Positions 59,333-64,000 of a stretch of 64,000 nucleotides of DNA are shown one piece after another. Origin of the DNA: Erythroxylum novogranatense. Its lineage: Eukaryota > Streptophyta > Magnoliopsida > Malpighiales > Erythroxylaceae. Under the pieces are notes generated by a model, which worked only from the letters and a program-made list of their open reading frames with translations, did not search any database and was not told the DNA's origin. Both the position numbers and the translations under genes were made by a program. The stretch covers positions 31,190,214 through 31,254,213 of the forward strand of contig CM057228.1 of the NCBI GenBank assembly GCA_029891385.1. Reading direction: 5' to 3'. The first letter of the stretch is position 1; every line of letters begins with the position of its first letter.

Positions 59333-59822
59333 GAGCCATTGGCTCTTGAGCTCGAGGCTCGTTTTCATTCGTTAAGCATTAAACTCTAGCGGTGGCAACT
59401 CAGGTCCAACTTCCATTATCTGTTTATGCATTCATGAATGGAATGCATGGAACACAATATATCATGTCGATTTCATTCAATTCCAATAAACCAATCCCAT
59501 TCAAAACAATCAAGTCAATCATGTTATGCATACATATGTACATGAGACTCAATCTCTAGTTATTTAGTTCTTTGTTGTGACCGAGTGTCTAAACTGTCCC
59601 ATATAGGGCTCATTGTTGTTGAGCTTGTAGCTCTAATAACTGTCCCATACAGGGCTCATTGTCGTTGAGCTTGTAGCTCTAATAACTGTCCCATATAGGG
59701 CTCATTGTCGTTGAGCTTGTAGCTCTAATAACTATCCCATATAGGGCTCATTATCGTTGAGCCTGAGGCTCTGAATCAATATCTGAGCACGAAGCTCTTT
59801 TCACTCGGTGAGCTTTAAGCTC
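59333..59822. repeat. Array of 13-nt hairpins GAGCY-NNN-RGCTC in LTR B
   Basis: GAGCC-ATT-GGCTC (59333), GAGCT-CGA-GGCTC (59348), GAGCT-TGT-AGCTC (59621, 59667, 59713), GAGCC-TGA-GGCTC (59759), GAGCA-CGA-AGCTC (59785), GAGCT-TTA-AGCTC (59810). The innermost pair changes C:G to T:A together in most copies. Confidence 0.85.
59594..59777 (+). repeat. Tandem repeat, 46-bp unit, four copies
   Basis: Unit starts CTGTCCCATATAGGGCTCAT. Copies begin at 59594, 59640, 59686 and 59732 with few differences. Each unit contains one of the 13-nt hairpins. Confidence 0.95.
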
Positions 59823-60241
59823 TAATCATTGACTACTCTGGTCATAACTCCCATTATATTTCATTTAGTCATGCAGTGAAATGCATTGCTCATATTCGCA
59901 TGAACTTAATCAATCATGACCACTTATCATCGGACTGTAGTCCGGCATTCAACATCTAGTTGAGAATTCACATTTCATCCATATGCAAATTATCTATATG
60001 CAATTATGCATTCAAACCATTTAATAATCACATCATGTACATTTAGTTCATCCAATTCACAATCAAGGAGCACTTCAATAACATAATTACCAGTACACAA
60101 TCAATCGTCGGACCTCCAGTCCGGAACCCATATTCAATTTCAATCAATATTACCATTCAACAATTAATCAATGTATGAATTTCATTCAATTGTAACTGAA
60201 CCAAGTAAACCATAAAAATAAGACCATCTAGGTCTACTCAC

Positions 60242-60304
60242 AGTACGCTCCAGATTAACATGAGCTTTTATGATCCGGAAACGTCTAGCTGTGGACGTTC
60301 TGTC
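60242..60304 (-). other. Candidate 63-bp micro-exon in LTR B
   Basis: Minus strand: GATGATACAG-type acceptor, GACAGAACGTCC...TGGAGCGTACT, then GTGAGTAGACC donor. LTR A has the same 63-bp block at 63442-63504 with both splice sites kept. Confidence 0.45.
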
Positions 60305-60865
60305 CTGTATCATTCATATGCCAAACACAATTTGCACACACATTAATAAAGGTACAATCATATAGCCATCCCATTTTCACATATGTATATGTGCAATATA
60401 TAATGCATGCTCAAAGACAATTCCTAGGTATATGCTTTACACTGACCGATTATCCATTCTCAAATCATAGTTCAATTTGTCAACTTGCATATGATCATTT
60501 TCAATTATCCATTCAAATTTGACTCTTTAAGAGTCTAGCAAAAACCATACACTTGCATCTCATTTGATAACATAACTCAGTTTACCGTCATTTCATTTCT
60601 AACCTTGTATGATCTCCTCATATCCAATTCCCTATCATAATAAATCACTTAGTACCATTTACTAACTTCCTTGAACAATATCACAAGCATGTAAACAATT
60701 CCATTCCCATTTACACATGCATTTGACACTTTTGATCCTACCCATTCATTCACCAAGTTTTAACCTTAGATTTCGCTTTAAACCTTTCATACATTAGTCC
60801 CATAGACTAAGGATCATTCTAGTTTCACTTTGAAACCCATTTGAGGCTTAATTTATATCCTTTGT

Positions 60866-60925
60866 CCAGTGAATGTCCGTTAAACGGACTTACATGTCCG
60901 TTTAACGGACTGCTACGGGTCGCCT
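60866..60925. repeat. GTCCGTT / AACGGAC palindromes, second cassette of LTR B
   Basis: GTCCGTTAAACGGAC (60889) and GTCCGTTTAACGGAC (60915 region) side by side, same motif as 17270-17460. Confidence 0.85.
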
Positions 60926-62717
60926 ATACCACTTTAACAATTCGACCCTCAAAACGTCCGAATTTTGAAATTTTGCCTGCAAGAGAAGTTGTAGCTCTTG
61001 AAGTCTTCTTTAAAACTATACCTAGATCATCTCATTCCGAGTTCTACACAAAAAGTTATGCCCCTTTCACTAAAGTATGTTCAATTGAGTTTTTATGAAA
61101 TTCCATATTTCTAACTCTTCACTTACAACACTTAATTCCTCAAGCTTAGCCAAACATTTCTAGTTCAATGCTTATCAATTACCCATATTCTAACTCCCTT
61201 TTAACTTTACATCATCCATAGCCAAATTATATCCCATTATTGATCATAAACACTTGAAAAGCAACACAACCATAGACATTCATTCATAACAACATCAACA
61301 CCCCATTGCCTAACTTCATGCCATCATTTGGAATCTTTCAAGACAAAATTCACAATCAATAGCTTCATGAGATTTGTAGCAAAATGCCTTAGTTTCATTC
61401 AAGCCAAATCTCAACTCCTCTAAACAATTATACAAACAATTATGCCTATCCAAGGAGAGCATACTCCCAAGATCAAGCCATTTCAAATTTCCAGATTTTC
61501 CATAAGTTCATTCTTACCATTTAACTCTTTCAATTCCTCTTGTACCTAGATCAGCACCTCTATTGGAATTTTTCATCAATCTCTACCTCATTCAATTCAA
61601 TAACTCATTCACAACAAATCAAGAGCTACAGTTTACCATTGTCCCAAAACAGGGCATAAAATAATATCCAAGTATAAAACCATTCTACATTCATTCATGC
61701 ATCTCTTTGAAAGCCCATTCATCTCTAAGCCCTTCCATACCATTACATGTAAGTATCACTCATTCTACCCATACATAACAAGAGAAGAACACACTTCATC
61801 ATCATCCATAACACAAATATAACCCTTGCACTAATCAATTCAACACACTCTAGTTTAAGCATCATGCAAGCTTAAAATAACCATGCTTATAACATTAAAA
61901 CCATAACTTACTTGATTTTCCTTCAATTTCTTCAAAGTCACCAAGAAACCCTAACTTTCTCATCTCCAAAATCTTCATCTTCTAAGAGGTTAAGCTAGGT
62001 TTTTCTTAGCTCAACTCGAAGAGACAACAAAGAGGGAGTATGAAGCCAAGTTCCTAAGCATCAAAGCACCAAAGCATGAAGGAGGAGAAGATAGGGATGG
62101 GAGGTCACGAAAATAGAAGAGAAGAGAGCAAAACAAATCACCAAATGGTCCTCCCAAGAAGAAAGTGTCGTGAGAGAGAGTAGGGGAAGCTTTAATAAAG
62201 CTTAGATATTTTAAATACTAGGCTAAAACAATGCCACATGGCATAACCCTAAGCCTTCACTTGTCATTTCCTCGTAACTCATCAATTTCATCAATTTCAA
62301 ACCCAATTCTCACTAATTAATATTTGTCCATAATTCCTATAGCCACATATCCAAAATCCTAGTATTTAACAATCAATTTTACTGTCAATTATTGATTGAT
62401 CTGCCACTCGGCCTTTTTCCTAGTCCAAATTTTTTTTCGAAAAATTCTAGGAAATTTTCCTAAAATTTCCCGAAAATGCCAAATCACTAATTTCACTATC
62501 CATAATAATTTTCGATAACCACAACTCGAAATTCTCAAAACAATCCCATGCATTACCAATTATACCCGAAAAATGTCAATTGAGTGCATGATCAATAATT
62601 TTAATGTGTGCAATCATCCATGAATATTCAAATATGATGCATTTTTATCAAAAACTTACTTAAGGCCACATGTACCAAAGTTAAAATGGGTAAAATCGCA
62701 ATTTATCAAAGTGGCCC

Positions 62718-62895
62718 CAAGCATGTCCGTTAAACGGACACAGACTGGCTAAGCAACCCAAAATCACCCGAGAGTGTCCGTTAAACGGACTTTCCTGCCC
62801 GTTAAACGGACATGAAACCACCAAGCGCTCTAATTTCTCCCGAGAAGGTCCGTCAAACGGAACATGAGCCTTCCAACCAGTCCGTTTAACGGACA
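62718..62895. repeat. GTCCGTT / AACGGAC palindromes, first cassette of LTR B
   Basis: Five copies: GTCCGTTAAACGGAC near 62725, 62775, a half-decayed CCCGTTAAACGGAC near 62797, GTCCGTCAAACGGAA near 62848, GTCCGTTTAACGGAC near 62880. Confidence 0.85.
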
Positions 62896-63081
62896 CATGC
62901 TAGACTAACATTCTTCAAAGATTTTTTTGTTTTTTCCAAGTTTCCAACCCTCATTAATCATCAAACACTTCAAACAAAACACAATCATAACCATTTCCTC
63001 TAATTTCATTTAAAACAAGCCCCATAGCTCACATGTACCAAATTTTAGGGTTCTAACCCAAAGTAGGGGCGGGATGTTACA

Positions 63082-64000
63082 AATGGAAAGCCTCAATCAC
63101 ATTTGCATATTCCCATTTACTCACATTCACATATCATCAAACCGTAGTCCGACATTTAACATTAAAGTTGAGAAAATATTTTCATTCATATGCAAATGCA
63201 CATTTAGAACACATTTATCATCAAACCGTGATCCGGGATCTAACAATCAAAGTATGCACACTTATTTCATCTGATTCACATACAAGTAGCACTTCAATAT
63301 CCCAATCAAACATCACAATCATCAGAAATTCGATCCGGAAACCAATACAGTCAATCACATTCATACAATCATTCATTAGTCAATTAATACAAAAATTCGA
63401 ACCAAACAAACAATAAGATGAGACCATCTAGGTCTACTCACTGTATCCTCCAGATTAGCATTTGTTTTCATGATTCAAAAACATTTAGATGCAAACGTTC
63501 TATCCTGTATCACCATTATGCAAAACACATATTGCACTCACATTATTACATGCACAATCATATAAACATTCAGTTTTACACATATGTATGTGTATAATGT
63601 ATAATGCATGTTCAGTGACAATCCCGGGTATATTTTCTAAATTCATATATCGTGATCATTCCCATTTCATAACTCATATATGTCTAATTGAACTTAGATT
63701 TACAATTCATTTGTACAAGATCATTCTAAATTCTCCATTCAATCTTTACCCTTTTGATATGGCTAGCTTATTCGTAAGCTTACACCTCACAAACACTTGG
63801 TCACTCTATATCATAACTCAATTTCTTGTTATCTCTTTTCTAACCTCATATGATCTCATAATATCCAATTCTCATTCACCATTAATCACTTAATACATAT
63901 TACTCAACTTCCTTGAACATTACTACAATCCCATAAACATCTTCATTCCCATTATACTCATGCATTTGATACTTTGATTTCATCCATTCGTTCACTAAGT
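63082..64000 (-). repeat. LTR A, inner part, running off the window
   Basis: Collinear with about 59920-60800 of LTR B (CATCAAACCGTAGTCCG, AGACCATCTAGGTCTACTCA, TCTATCCTGTATCA, AAACATGTATGTG-like blocks). It includes the 63-bp candidate exon at 63442-63504. Its end lies beyond the window. The ORFs at 63074-63893 are not genes. Confidence 0.82.
63442..63504 (-). other. Candidate 63-bp micro-exon in LTR A
   Basis: Minus strand: GGTGATACAG acceptor, GATAGAACGTTTGC...CTGGAGGATACA, then GTGAGTAGACC donor. Length and both splice dinucleotides match LTR B although internal bases differ. Confidence 0.45.

Larger units (their letters stand above)
58827..61911 (-). other. Candidate spliced region of LTR B with a 63-bp internal exon
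   Basis: Minus-strand donor at 61911, acceptor GATACAG ending 60305, exon 60304-60242, donor ACT|GTGAGT at 60241, acceptor at 58827. This is two introns of about 1.6 and 1.4 kb if all sites are used. Confidence 0.42.
58269..63081 (-). mobile_element. LTR B, gypsy-type solo LTR, 4,813 bp, nested in LTR A
   Basis: Ends TGTAACATCCCACTCC and GGGGCGGGATGTTACA are perfect inverted termini. No internal coding region. Left flank AATGAAAAG and right flank AATGGAAAG match at 8 of 9 bases, but the 5-bp duplication itself (AAAAG versus AATGG) is not clean. In minus-strand sense: cassette 62895-62718, leader, donor ATCAA|GTAAGT at 61911, second cassette 60925-60866, a 63-bp candidate exon (60304-60242), hairpin array 59822-59333, acceptor TATTTTTCAG ending 58827. 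The ORFs inside (58872, 60841, 62681) are not genes. Confidence 0.88.

Noticed and set aside
58260..63090. AATGRAAAG as a true 9-bp target-site duplication of LTR B
   Set aside because: LTR retrotransposons of this type make 5-bp duplications. The 5 bp here do not match and one of nine differs, so I kept it only as an open question.

Overview
The window is repeat-rich plant nuclear DNA, almost certainly from an angiosperm. Nearly everything recognisable is Ty1/copia or Ty3/gypsy LTR retrotransposon sequence in several nested layers, plus small traces of a LINE and possibly a CACTA transposon. I found no intact host protein-coding gene, rRNA or tRNA gene, and no CRISPR array. The species cannot be named from the sequence. 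Long chromovirus-type LTRs (2-5 kb), copia Gag/Pol of plant type, initiator-Met tRNA primer sites and AT-rich intergenic DNA all fit a plant heterochromatic or pericentromeric region.

Layout. 1-4792: 3' parts of two copia elements on the + strand, each followed by its LTR (1937-about 3733 and 4323-4792), with a scrap of another LTR family between them. 4793-13679: old AT-rich DNA with a degenerate ~130-bp tandem repeat (5260-6780), an (AT)n microsatellite and a decayed LINE tail (11690-12110, minus). 13680-15245: truncated gypsy-type LTR. 15246-16564: unassigned, with one exon-like segment. 16570-21203: a 4.6-kb solo LTR with a perfect CTTAC duplication. 22131-30435 and 53764-55102: a Gag-only (pol-less) copia family, arranged LTR-gag-LTR-gag with the middle LTR shared.

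The second Gag-only copy has been pried apart. A 2.4-kb solo LTR (27978-30383, TSD TCGAA) sits in its gag. A truncated LTR (30436-33057) and a minus-strand copia element (33058-53763) follow. That copia element has a solo LTR in its gag (37152-39304, TSD ATACT) and another in its own 5' LTR (40043-53260, TSD CTACG). The latter is split by a structurally complete minus-strand chromodomain gypsy element (40976-51937, TSD ATTAT; LTRs 40976-44055 and 48953-51937; PBS, PPT, Gag, PR, RT, RNase H, INT and chromodomain all present but broken by stops). 55103-57385 holds a decayed minus-strand copia RT. 57386-64000 holds one long gypsy-type LTR (A) interrupted by a 4.8-kb relative (B, 58269-63081).

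The main unexpected signal lies inside the long LTRs. (1) They repeatedly hold a plausible intron in sense orientation: a leader ending in a plant donor, and a pyrimidine-rich acceptor. In three members of one family the inferred introns are 699, 713 and 720 bp. In LTRs A and B a 63-bp candidate micro-exon is conserved in length. (2) Each LTR lineage carries its own GC-rich palindromic cassette (arms GTCCGTT/AACGGAC; CGTCGCGACG; GCTCGCCC/GGGCGAGC; ATCGTGCTTAAGCACGAT) whose copy number changes quickly. (3) LTRs A, B and the 28-kb solo LTR carry arrays of 13-nt hairpins GAGCY-NNN-RGCTC whose inner base pair swaps C:G for T:A. Together these look like a structured, spliced leader and regulatory module that has diversified among related LTRs. 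The sequence observations are direct; splicing and function are inference.
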